Shown: piece after piece, positions 1 through 11,786 of the stretch | How positions within the stretch are numbered: the stretch's first letter is position 1 | Layout: each line of letters begins with the position of its first letter | NCBI GenBank assembly: GCA_025331565.1 | Contig: JAFREQ010000045.1 | Location: 310,001 to 374,000, forward strand | DNA length: 64,000 nucleotides | Source of the DNA: Holacanthus passer | Lineage: Eukaryota > Chordata > Actinopteri > Pomacanthidae | Direction: 5' to 3' | Program-made: the position numbers and the translations under genes | The notes under the pieces: generated by a model | The model's input: the letters and a program-made list of their open reading frames with translations, nothing else | What the model was told of the DNA's origin: nothing | The model's database searches: none

Positions 1-580
1 ATTCAGAGTGAAAATAACATAAATGAGCTATTTTTGAATCCAGGAAAAGCTGCAAATACATGAATTCATTGCATTTGACATTTTGCAATAATCTTCATTT
101 AAATTATTCTTTATTTTATTCCTTATTTGCACCGTCACGAAATTGCACACACGAAAAATAAAATGGAAACAAATAGCAGATGTTGTGATAAAATAAATCA
201 GCATCTGCATCTTTACATCTTGATTTAATATCTGCAATATTCTGTAGGTTGTTTTGAACATTTTTTGCAGTGGTGGACTGTTTGTGAAAAGGTCACCTTC
301 AGCACAATCTCAAATTTTCAGGTGTTTGATGACGCTGGAATCAAAAACTTGCTTCCGTTTTTTAAATCTCTGAAAAAATTTTTTTTTTTTTTTTAAAAAT
401 GCACGCTTTTTGTTTTTAGGCCTAAAATATAATTCACCTAAAATTCCACTTGTGCTGACATTTTTTACAGGCCTGCACACATGCATCTTAATGTTGCATG
501 GAAAATAAATCCAGCTTCATCTTTTCAAGTCCTAAAAAACATAAATCACAAAATGCATCCTCCTGGGTTTTTTTTTGCAG
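1..580 (+). other. gad2 intron, 3' part
   Basis: AT-rich sequence ending in a pyrimidine tract and TTTTGCAG directly before the exon at 581. No upstream gad2 coding exon can be recognised here. The ATG at 481 reads into the exon but encodes nothing GAD-like before 581, so it is intron read-through. Confidence 0.75.
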
Positions 581-3358
581 ACCTGTTACCTGCCATGGAC
601 GGTGACACCAAAACAATGACCTTCCTGCAGGAGGTTGTGGATATTTTGCTGGCCTACATCGTGGAGTCTTTCGACCGGGAGACCAAAGTGATTGATTTTC
701 ATTATCCCAACGAGCTGCTGCAGATGAACAACTGGGAGCTGCAGGACGAGCCGGCGACTCTGGATGACATCCTGATCAGCTGTAGAGCCACCCTCAAATA
801 TGCCATCAAAACAGGTGGGCCTGGCTTTCACTGATGCATGATGGATAAATAACCTACTTATTATTGACTTGGAAAAACAAATTCAGTTTGGCATGCTGGG
901 AAATATTCCCCTTTTTTTCTCATGTATTTAGGCCTAAATTTCGGCCTGATTTGTGTTAATAGAAATTTAATATCTGAAAAAAAAATGAGCAGAAATATTA
1001 AAAACATATCAAGGAGAAATAACTATAAATAGCATAGAGTTAGAATAGAAAATCCTAAAATGCTTGACACATATAAAAATCTAATAAAGACACAAATTAT
1101 TATAATTATCATAATAAAAAAGTCAGTTAAAAGATGTTTAGTTTATATATTATTGACATTTTTATTGAAAGAGAAGAATAATATTGATGACAGAATAAGA
1201 CAAGGAGATAAAAAAAAAATAGACAACAAGAATTAAAAAAAAAAAAAAAAAAAATGATGTCCATAAAAAATGAAGCTGGATGTTGTCCTCCTTCTCCTCC
1301 TCCTGTCCAGCAGACCGATAAATGCAGTGACGCAGTAAATCTGGTTCACCAAGTAGGAGATAATGGGCTAATAACCAGGATTCATAGGCCAAGTCCATTA
1401 TTCTCTCCTGACTGACACACACACAGGAGCCAACACACACCAACAGCACAGCAAAATAAAACACATCCAGATATATTTTATAGATTCTTTGTTGACGCTT
1501 TACTTTAAATCTCTAACATTTCTAAGAAAAAGATACACACATTTAATGGTGTGTCAGCAGATGTATAGACATTTTTAAGTGTTTATTAATGTGCAATATT
1601 TGTGCACTTCTCCTTATTTTATTTTATATTATTAACTGCCTTTAATTATATTGTCATTCATTATCTGTCTGTGCAGCATCATCCACTCACAGGTGCCCAC
1701 AGGAGGAGTCATACTAACACGTATCTGTTTACATTATATACATTTATTACAGTAAATGTTTGCTAAACTGGACTAAAGTTTGTAGTATGAAATAAAGACA
1801 TTCATCATTGACATTCATCATAAATCACCTTTTTTAGGAAACATTAAGTTTTACTCATTTTCAAAGCTCCTCTGTAAATTATGTTGCCTGCATTTTCAAA
1901 CAAAACTCAATTTGGCTTTTTATAATCTCCACAAACTCCTACCCAACACTGAACGTTTTCAATATTTCTCAAGGATGATTTCAAACGTCACTGCTGCAGC
2001 ATCTCGAACCTGCAATTAAAGCATTTGGAAGATGACAGTTTCTGAGCCTTTTTGCACAAACTCAACATAAAAAAAAAAAAAAAAAGCACATTTCAATTTT
2101 CCTGACGCCAGATAAAATGTTCCAATAGCAGCCATCTCACAGCCTTCCCCTCTCATTTCTCCTTTTGCTCCCTTTCATTCAGCCCACCCCAGGTACTTCA
2201 ATCAGCTCTCCACAGGATTAGACATGGTTGGACTGGCAGCCGATTGGCTAACATCCACTGCCAACACCAATATGTAAGTATGTGGCCTGTGCTTCATCAT
2301 GATTTTAAATGGTGATAATGACAATGAATTCCATTTCCGGTCCGTCTGCGTGCACTCTGCTCTGCGTCTGCACCCGCTGATAGCAGCTTTTTTTTCTTCA
2401 CTCAATCACTGCAAATGAAAAGGGTGAAATGAAAGGCAGACCCCCCCCCCCTCTCTCTCTCTCTCTCTTTACTCCCCCCTGCACCCCTCCCAGCTCTGCC
2501 TTTTATCCCTCCCCCTCGCCTCCGATCCCCACGGGGATTCAAGGGGAGAAAATTAGCTCTGAAATTAAATTCAGACTAATCTGAAGCTAATTTTGGTGTG
2601 TGTGTGTTTTTGGGGTGATAAACTCTGCAAGACTTGGCAGCTGTGAGACGCCGCAAAATAAGCCTGCTGTTGACACTGGGGTTTTTTATATGACTGCAGC
2701 TAATACATCATGTATTAATAGGAAAATGTAGCAGGAGGCACATACTGGAAATTTACTTTTTAGGGCAGCAAGGATGATGAAAATGAGAGACTTGTGTACA
2801 ACAAAGAGCTCGTTTGAGTCTATGAAATGTAGCCTGTGACGTGGAAAAAGAAATGTTTTTTAGGTGAATGCTGGTACATTTTGTTCAAAAGCATCACTGC
2901 AAATTCTTTAGAAACAAAAGTGCAGCTTGTAAAGTCAGCAACAATCGTCCATCTTTAATGCACAAAATTTTGTTTGTCATCCCTCTGGAATTTGCATTAT
3001 TTTGTGTTTTGTCTGCCTCCAAAGTTGCCATCAAATTCATCTCCAAATAAGTCGTCAAAGAGCCAAACTACTTGTGAAGAAAGCCCTTTCTCTGGCTATT
3101 TTTTGGTGATGAGTCATGGCACATTTCGTGTCACCAGCACCATGTGATGTCCCTTGTGTAACGCAGGTTCACCTATGAGGTGGCTCCTGTCTTTGTGCTG
3201 CTGGAATACGTCACCCTGAAGAAGATGAGGGAGATCATTGGTTGGCCGGACGGGCGAGGAGATGGCATTTTCTCTCCTGGTATGTATGTATGTATGTATG
3301 TATGTATGTGAGGCGACGCCAATCCCAGCACCCCTCTGTCTCACCGAAAATGGAACCG

Positions 3359-3394
<36 letters not shown>

Positions 3395-6300
3395 AATGTG
3401 TCAATTTGCATTTTGATGATATAAATGGAACTCGTTTCAAAGCCAATTAGCATAAAACCATTTTCTTTCTCCAACTTAAGCCCCCACCCCGTCGCCCTCC
3501 AATCTCTAATTCCTCCCCTGCATTTCTGTTTGACACATGCTGTTTTGCCACTTGAATTCAATGACAAAGGCCGTGATTGACGTTGTGGACAGTGAGCTGT
3601 GATTTCGGATGCTGTGTCATCCCTCGATACGCTCTTGATACGCTGTAAACACATTTTTGTTGTTGCACCATTGTTTTAAACGTGCTCAGACATTTTTGAA
3701 CTGCTGCGCTTCGTGTCAGTTCGAAGCCTCCATCGTTCCCATGAGACCCTGTGGTTGAGGCTGGGATGTGGATTGACGCTGGACTTCCCTGTCTGTGCTC
3801 TAGGTGGTGCTATTTCTAATATGTATGCCATGCTGCTGGCACGCTTCAAGATGTTCCCTGAAGTGAAGGAGAAAGGAATGTCATCTGTTCCCCGACTGGT
3901 GGCCTTCACATCCGAACATGTAGGCATTTATCTCTCAATTCATCCACGTCATCAATATGTAATAATGAGCATTGATCATCATTTTCTTCAAGTCAGATGT
4001 CAGAGATCTTCCTCTTCACTGCAGGAATAAGTTGCACATTAGCTGTGCTTGATGTGTGTTTTAAAGGTGACTTTGTGTCACTGTCACCCACCAGCGCTGA
4101 TATAAAGCTGACATTATGTGTGTCAGACGCAGGAGGACACGAGGTGACTGCTGCGTCTGTCACATTATGTGTCACCTCCTTCATCTTTAAAGGACATTTG
4201 AAAGATGCTGCGAGCAAAAAGCGATTAAATAACACACAAACCTTTCAGCATTGAAGCTGTTGGACTATTTTATATTATAGATTTAAATTTCCATTTTTTT
4301 CCCCTCTAAACACAATCTCTCTTTTTCCCTTTTAGAGCCATTTTTCAATCAAAAAAGGTGCAGCAGCTCTTGGCATCGGGACAGAGAGCGTGATCTGCAT
4401 CAAAGCAGATGAAAGGTAAAAATAATAGTTAGTATTTAAACTCCAGTGGTGGAAGGTAACATGAAAGTACATCTCACAAGATTTTCCCTAAAAAAATCAT
4501 GTGATAAGCTTCGAAAATGTTAAAGATCAAATCCATGTTTTCTGACCTTTTTGACTTGTGATCCCTTACAAAAAAAAATCATGTCTAGTTTGGACAAATT
4601 GTTCCCTTTAATCTTCTCACATGATCTGTGGCCCAAACAGATAAAATTATCCAATATTTCAAAAATAGCCACAAAAATTTGAGAAAAGTCCAAAAAACGA
4701 AACCAGCAGAACTTTGTTTTTCTTTTCTCCCATTAATCATCTCTCAACCCCTCAGATTTATCTTTTGACCCCAGGTTGAAAAAAAACGTACTAAACTAGC
4801 TAACTGTATATTAAGAAGTTAAAACTAGCTCCACCTTGACAAAATGCTGTTTACACATTGATGCATCAGTATATAATGATATATCAGATACGGGGGTAAT
4901 TAACTCCAGAACAAGTACTTTAGCTTTGATGCTTTAAGTACATTTTGCTGAAAACACTGATTGCTGATTTTTAGTCCAGGCTTTACTTCTAACGGAGCAT
5001 TTTTTAACTCTTGTTGTTGGTACTTTCATTTACATAAATCTTAAAACTGAATTCACAAACAACTCATGAAATAACTGAATCTTTTTCCTTTGCAGTGGTA
5101 AAATGATCCCAGCTGACCTTGAGAGGAGAATAGTGGAGGCCAAACAGAAGGTAATGTTATAACACAGCTACAAATACCACAGACAGACGTGCTGATGAGC
5201 GACATTTGGAAACATATTGTCATTGTTAAAACTGTTTTAGAGAACACATTTTTTTTTTTTGTTTGTGCCTTTGCAGGGTTTCGTACCTTTCTTTGTCAGT
5301 GCCACAGCTGGAACGACAGTGTACGGCGCCTTCGACCCTCTCATCGCCATCTCTGACATCTGCAAAAAGTACAACATCTGGATGCACGTGGATGTGAGTA
5401 ACGTAAACTGACCTTTTTTGTGTGGAATCTAAAGGCTGCAGACGCAAATCTGCACGATCATATATCGTCGCAATCATCCGAGATGCACAAGAATCTATTG
5501 ACTGTAGGGATTTTTAGTGAATGCACAGAAATCCAGAGCTCACCAGTGAGTTTGACAAATCTATTATGTCTGTCTCGCCTCTAACTGCTTGCGGTTGACC
5601 CAGATAGGAGCCAGCCATTTCCTATCTAACACTGGGGATTAGAAAAACTGGAACAGAGGCTGTAAATCATCTTCTCCTCTGACTTTGCCATCATGGGCCC
5701 TCTCACTGAAGGAACTCTATCTATTAATGAAGGTGATTTAGTCCTGACAGGGGGACACCTCTATTAAGAGACATAAATGGCCTTATCTATCATTCCTCAA
5801 CTGGCTGAGATGGGGGAAAGAAAACATCCTGAGTGTGTGCTTTTGTGGATGCAGCTCTCTGGGAAATAACTGTGTATGGTGGCACTTTTTTAACTCTCAG
5901 TAGTCAACATGATGAGGCTGGGAAATCTGGAAATACTTGCACAAACATCCACAAGCTTCTGACATTTGGACCTATATCAAGACCAAATCTTTAAGGAGAT
6001 GATGATGACAGCCAATCATCAGCACCATTACAAGAATTTCTTCACAATTCATTCCTCCAAGGGGAATTAGACCATAATGCAAAACTGAAACTCCTCAATA
6101 GGGCAATTATTTCCATTAAGTGGAGTGGAGGATAGCAAAGTGTGGAACTTCCATGTTGGACAACTCGTCGCTTTATTCTCATCTAATGTTCCGCCGCTGC
6201 CTTGTGATGGTGCCGAATGACTCACGTTTGATTATCGTGTGTGTGTCCTGTCAGGGTGCGTGGGGAGGAAGTCTCCTCATGTCCAGGAGACACAGGTGGA

Positions 6301-9300
6301 AACTGGATGGAGTCGAGAGGCAAGTGACATTTTTGAGGCTGTAATGTGGGAAAAACACAAAGTGACATGAATTAAAAGCGGTTAAGGATTGAAAGTAATG
6401 ATGCATGCTGGTTGTTTTCATTCACTTCAGGGCCAACTCAGTAACATGGAACCCACACAAGATGATGTCAGTCCCTCTGCAGTGTTCGGCCCTGCTGGTC
6501 AGAGAGGAGGTGGGCCTCGTCCTATTTAACCAAATCTCTTTGTCACATACTATAAATATTTACTTTTGTTTTCCTGTAATGATTATAAAAATTCTGGCTC
6601 TGATCTCGCAGGGTTTGATGCAGAACTGCAACCAGATGCACGCCTGCTACCTGTTCCAGCAGGACAAACACTACGACCTCTCCTACGACACCGGAGACAA
6701 AGCGCTGCAGTGCGGACGCCACGTGGACATCTTCAAGCTGTGGCTCATGTGGAGAGCCAAGGTAGGGAAATGCTAACGTGGAAATGAGCTCTGCTGCTCA
6801 AGTTCTGCACCCAGTTCTTTGAAATACAGGCTGATGTTGTGAAGGTTTTGTGATGATCGACATCCTGGACAGAGGTTTCAGGGGTTTTTCTCTTTTGTTT
6901 TATCTTTAAACCAAAGTGATTCATAGAAAAAAAAATATGGAAAACTTGATGTGACTGAAAAATATTTTTGTTTTAAACATGTTACTAACAGGATTCACCT
7001 CATTTCATGGGATTTAAACTATGATGAATACAATCATTGTTTTGTCTTCTATTCAAGTCTTAGATATTTAAACTTTAATAGATGGTCTTATACTTGATTT
7101 TATCATTGTGTCCTTACAGTGTCCCTTTTTGACTTATTTTGACATTATATTTATAGGACAGATTCACGACATCAAGCAACTGAATTATATGCGTTAATTT
7201 GAGATGTTCTTACGCAGTTTTCCAACAGCAAAATATGATTGTGATGTATGATTATCTCGTAATAGTCATCAGTCTAAATAAATGTCTCCAAACTAACAAT
7301 CTTCTCTTTGACAGGGCACTATTGGCTTCGAGGCTCAGATTGACAAGTGCTTGGAGCTGTCAGAGTACCTCTACAACAAGATCAAGGACAGAGAAGGATA
7401 CGAGATGGTCTTCGATGGGAAAGTATGTCCACATTTAACTTTCACTCTCCACAAGCATCAATTCATCTGCAGCCACATAATCAGAGAAAAGTCGCCAACA
7501 TCCATCCGCGTCGCTCCTTTTACCTCAGTGTATTCAGTGTCATTATGGGTGACTTGACTGGCACGCTGTGTGCTCTCGCTTTGTGTTGGATGAATGCCAT
7601 TTTTACCTCTAGCTGCCAGTATAATGTGCTGCCATTATGTTTAATGAATAGCATAACGGCCTGTAATTGCTCATGTGCATATGAATAGCATGGTGTCTGA
7701 AATATCCTCTACCCAGCAAAGCTACAACTGCACAAACATATGCGGGTATGACGGGGTTATTAAGCTAAAAACACTTTCATAAAAGCAGTGCTTGGACATC
7801 CAGAGTCATTTATAGTGAAAGCTCTTTAATGTTTCAAGGCCTATTGTTTTCCTGCTGAGCCACAAAAGGCTAAGAGCATCGTAACCCACAGGGTGATGGG
7901 AAAAAGCCAAGTCCTCTGGGCATCACCCAGGTGTTCACTTGTCTGTGCCTCCCATTGAGCCATTACATCAATCTGATGTTGAATATACTACGGCCCAACC
8001 AGCCCCGGCTGTATAAATGAGGCTGGTGTGCATGGCTAGTCAGCTGTTGGTAATGAATGCCTTTCCACTCGCAGGCAGCGGGCAGGGTTTCACATTCCAA
8101 AAAATAGAGCTGTGTGGTGCTTTTAGACAAATAGAGGATCTGAGAAGGAGGCAAGATACGTCTCTGAAGCTGGGAACACCTAATGGATTTCCTTTCTGAG
8201 CCGAACAGAATCCGCTCTGGCTCGGTGATGTGGATGAGCTGCGGTTACTTTCAGCCCTTTTTATTTTGAGGCATCTGTCGGATTTCAGACCAGGATGATT
8301 GGTAGATATGTGCATATGTATATAGTTGTTGTTATATGTATATGCAATACTTGTCTACATGTGCATGTGATTGGGTGGTATGTTTAAAATAATATTATAT
8401 TAATGATAATACTTTTCCCAATATTGCTTCATATATATGAAATGTTTGCAAGATCATATCAATTAATCCAATTGATATTAATATTCACAGATTATATTTA
8501 TTACACTTATTGCAACTTATCTAACTAAAGTTGAAGTAATCTATGTCTGTCTGTCTATATATATTTATATATGCATGCATGTATGTAGAGAAACATCATC
8601 CTGCATATGCAAATTTAAATGACAGTCAGTCACTATGTTATATCTAGAGCCATGTGGAGAGAAGGTGAACTCCAGTCCTCTCCCTGAAAGATGCAAAAAT
8701 GCTGCGTAAAACTCATGGGAACTGAGGGAGGGGTAATAATTCCCTGTGGGTTTACTACTATGAGAAATTCCTTTCACATTACACAGTGAACAGTTCTATT
8801 GATCCATTGGTAATATACTGATTATAGCAGCTTTAAGCATGTGACTAATATTGGAAGTGTCTATAATCATAATGTCACTAAAGTCACATTAAAGCATCTC
8901 TGAAAATATCCTAACAGCTTTTATTTCTATTTACTGAAAAATGAAAACAATACTTCTACCACTTGAGGGCAGTAAAGACAAGAAATTTTCAAATCCGTCA
9001 CATAGTGGAATTTTTAAAACACACTCATAACATCAGTCAGTCATATTTAATCATTTCCCAGCGTTACGTGTGCATGTGTTGCTTTCGTCCGGCTCTTTAG
9101 TTTATTCCTCTCATCTCTTGTCGTCTCTGTGTTCCCACAGCCTCAACACACCAACGTCTGCTTCTGGTACCTCCCTCCTGGGATCCGCTACATGGAGGAC
9201 AAAGAGGAGAGAAAGAAACACTTGCACAAGGTGGGTGAGCCGAGATAAGAAGCCTGACTCTGATAAAAAACAACTTCCACTGCAGCTTTAATTTTCCCTA

Positions 9301-11786
9301 TGAGCCTGTCACTCCTGTCCGGCTTCACCATCACGTGTCCTCCTCATCAGGGACGTCCACTTATACTTTATGAAAAATACTTTGCCATTCACATGAGGTA
9401 AACTGTGACAGTCTTAAAATAGGCTGTCACAGAGGACGGGTATCACAGGCCAGACTTGGAGGGTGTGAGGCTATTCAGTTAGTGAAGGTGTCCATTCAGA
9501 GGATCCCACAGCAGCAGGGGGCCACTAATTGACAATTAGGACAAACAGATGGTGTACGTGCCGGCCATACAAAGAGCTCCCTCCTCTCTCTTTCACTGCA
9601 AAACCATCAGTCATAAGTCGTTGCCGTGTTTGTCATAGCACATCAGATGGAGAGATTTCCTTTTGTTTTCCAAAGTTGGATTGAAAAAACACAGAGGGCA
9701 TGCCTCGCTCAACCCGAGCGTTTCGCCAGCTCGCTCTTTTCCACAGACCCGAAGATTGAGGGATGATGTAATGTTGCCTGATTAGCTCATTGAGGAAAAA
9801 GTCTGCAGGAGCTTTTCCTCGGTTTCCTCTTAATGACTGGAAAATTGTCAAAAGACTGATTTGACGGAAATCTGCAGCAGGTGATTGATTATTTTACAGA
9901 AAGTGCAGGACGGCCAACGGGACACCTGCAAGAGATTTACAGGGAATGACTGATGATGTGATGAGTACAGTGCAAACCACAGCACTGCAGGCTTCATATA
10001 CTGTAAGCCCAGTAGAGTAGAAGTAGCAATACCACAAAATACTCTGTCACAAATAAAAGTCCTCATGATGCAAACTGGCCCCTTTCAAAGTGTTTATATG
10101 TGGTAGTAGTTCTAAGTAATAATTAGTAATTGTAAGTGAATGTATTATTTGGATTTCAGTATAAATACTAACAGCACTCAGACAGATCAATGACTTCGTA
10201 TCCTAAAAAGACATAAAGTGAAAGAATTTCACAAAGAACAGTTTGCCTGAAAACATCAAGCCCTTTTTAGCTTCACTTCTGTACTCATTGCCTCTGTGGA
10301 GCAGTTTGGGTCACAATACTGCACCAAGTGAGGTCATTTCTAACTAAAAATGACGCTTCAGTGACACGTCTGTTGAAATGTTTTTTCCTCAGTAAAGTGT
10401 CTTACCAGGTTGGTGTTGGTGAGAGAGTGAGTTTGTGAGTTTCAAACTTGTAATTGAATCTGCCACAGCTCATCACAGCACAGAATCCAAACCGCCATCA
10501 AGACTCAGCTGAGCACAAAATAAATGAGTGTCACTTCTTCGCTCCCGGAGAGATAACCTCTCAGCGAGGCGGCGGCAGTCCGAGCGCCGCCGTGTCCCCG
10601 GCTGCCGTCAGATCTGCCTGTCAGACTGCTGGGAGATAATGGACTACACGGACCAGGATCAGAGTCTCAGGAGAAAATGTGACTCGTTTAGTAGCTGAAA
10701 AAGAAAACAAAAGGAAGCTCATAGATCTGATGATGGAGAGTTTACCAAAACTCCTACACAATGCACGAAGAAGAGAGGAAAATTAAAATGGCTTTTATGG
10801 GTTCAAGAGAGGAGACGAAGGAGAGGTGGCCATTTTCCACATGATTACTTCCTCACTCCCTCATTCACATAATTAGTCATGTGATCATATCTCTTGTTCT
10901 TGGGTTTTTAGATTTGGTTCATATTGATTTTCACTGCTCATTTTCAACCGCTCTAGTGTTTTTAACCTATTTGCTTATGTCGACTTTAATTACACCCACC
11001 AAACTTTACATTTGTGTGTGTGAAGTATGTTATTATTGCAGTGTCAGGATTTTCTGACTCCCAAAGTTTTATAGTTTTTACTTTTATTAATCAGTGCCAA
11101 CACAGTTCAAACTGCTTTATTCTCACCTCTGGCAGTTTATTAATGAGAAAACTAATGAAACAAACAACATAAAAATTAAGCATTAATCAGTCAGCAGGCA
11201 AGACTGAGCTGAGCTAACCAGCTGTTGGCTGTAGCTCCATATTTACCACATTATTATTTATCTGTGTGGATTTCATTTCTGTGGATGTAGAAGTTCAGGG
11301 CTGTTCAGGAGGTGCAGCATTTGGTTTTATTTTGAATGAGCACATTTAATGTCCAATCCTGACATCAGCTCTCAAAGTCACAACTGAGTTGCCCAACTTT
11401 AAAGGTTGCAAGAAAGTAAATGCTGTTACTTCAGGCCCTAAATGGATTTATTTTGTTCTTGCTTAGCAGTTTTGATGTTAAAGATTTCCTACTCGTCTGC
11501 AGACATGAACCAAACCAATGCAATGTTAGAAATTTTTATATAATGCATGATTTTCTTCTCTGAATTCATCTGATAGAAATGTAACTCATGCTGTATTTAC
11601 TGGCTCTCTCAGGTGGCTCCGGTGATAAAGGCCCGGATGATGGAGTACGGGACGACCATGGTCGGCTACCAACCGCAGGGGGACAAGGTCAACTTTTTCC
11701 GCATGGTGATCTCGAATCCGGCCGCTACCTTTGAGGACATCGACTTTCTTATCGAGGAGATTGAACGACTCGGCCAAGATCTATAA
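581..11786 (+). CDS. gad2: Glutamate decarboxylase 2 (GAD65), 5'-partial, 13 exons
   Basis: PLP-dependent enzyme that decarboxylates glutamate to GABA at synaptic vesicles. Exons read: 581-814, 2183-2273, 3167-3279, 3804-3919, 4336-4415, 5096-5150, 5277-5393, 6255-6319, 6431-6509, 6612-6761, 7315-7422, 9141-9230, 11613-11786 (TAA). All phases join, giving 489 residues from DLLPAMDG to IERLGQDL. By my recollection of human GAD65 this corresponds to about residue 96 to the end, so roughly 95 N-terminal residues (the membrane-targeting region) lie left of the window. The PLP-lysine motif NPHKMM is in exon 6431-6509, and the substrate-loop segment LSYDTGDKALQCGRH is in 6612-6761. GAD65 rather than GAD67 is favoured by the apbb1ip-pdss1 neighbourhood as well as similarity. 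Oddities: the intron after 6319 has a GC donor (GCAAGT), and the usual HVDAAWGGG reads HVDGAWGGS. Confidence 0.96.
815..2182 (+). other. gad2 intron
   Basis: Intron of 1368 bp, donor GTGGGC and acceptor TTCAG. It is AT-rich with A-tracts around 1236-1253 and 2070-2085. I see no exon, RNA gene or recognisable transposon in it. Confidence 0.7.
2441..2468 (+). repeat. C-tract followed by (CT)n
   Basis: A run of C followed by about nine CT units inside the gad2 intron 2274-3166. The surrounding 2430-2530 stretch is strongly pyrimidine-rich on this strand. Confidence 0.85.
3280..3309 (+). repeat. (GTAT)n microsatellite starting at a gad2 5' splice site
   Basis: About seven GTAT units begin at the first intron base after exon 3167-3279. 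The donor GTATGT is therefore itself the first repeat unit. Confidence 0.9.
3361..3390 (+). repeat. (TG)15 microsatellite
   Basis: Uninterrupted TG dinucleotide array in the gad2 intron 3280-3803, 50 bp after the GTAT array. Confidence 0.95.
7423..9140 (+). other. gad2 intron
   Basis: Intron of 1718 bp between the exon ending VFDGK and the exon starting PQHTNVC. Contains AT-rich sequence with short TATA/ATGC-type simple repeats around 8535-8590. No second coding exon or RNA gene was recognised. Confidence 0.7.
9231..11612 (+). other. Last gad2 intron
   Basis: The 2382-bp intron before the terminal exon. A short GC-rich patch near 10550-10620 encodes nothing recognisable. I see no exon or clear mobile element. 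Confidence 0.7.

Noticed and set aside
481..580. Upstream coding extension of the first gad2 exon from the ATG at 481
   Set aside because: The translation is not GAD-like, and a pyrimidine tract plus TTTTGCAG sits right before 581.
3114..3654. Minus-strand ORFs with Thr-His repeats
   Set aside because: Produced by the GT and GTAT microsatellites opposite a gad2 exon and intron.
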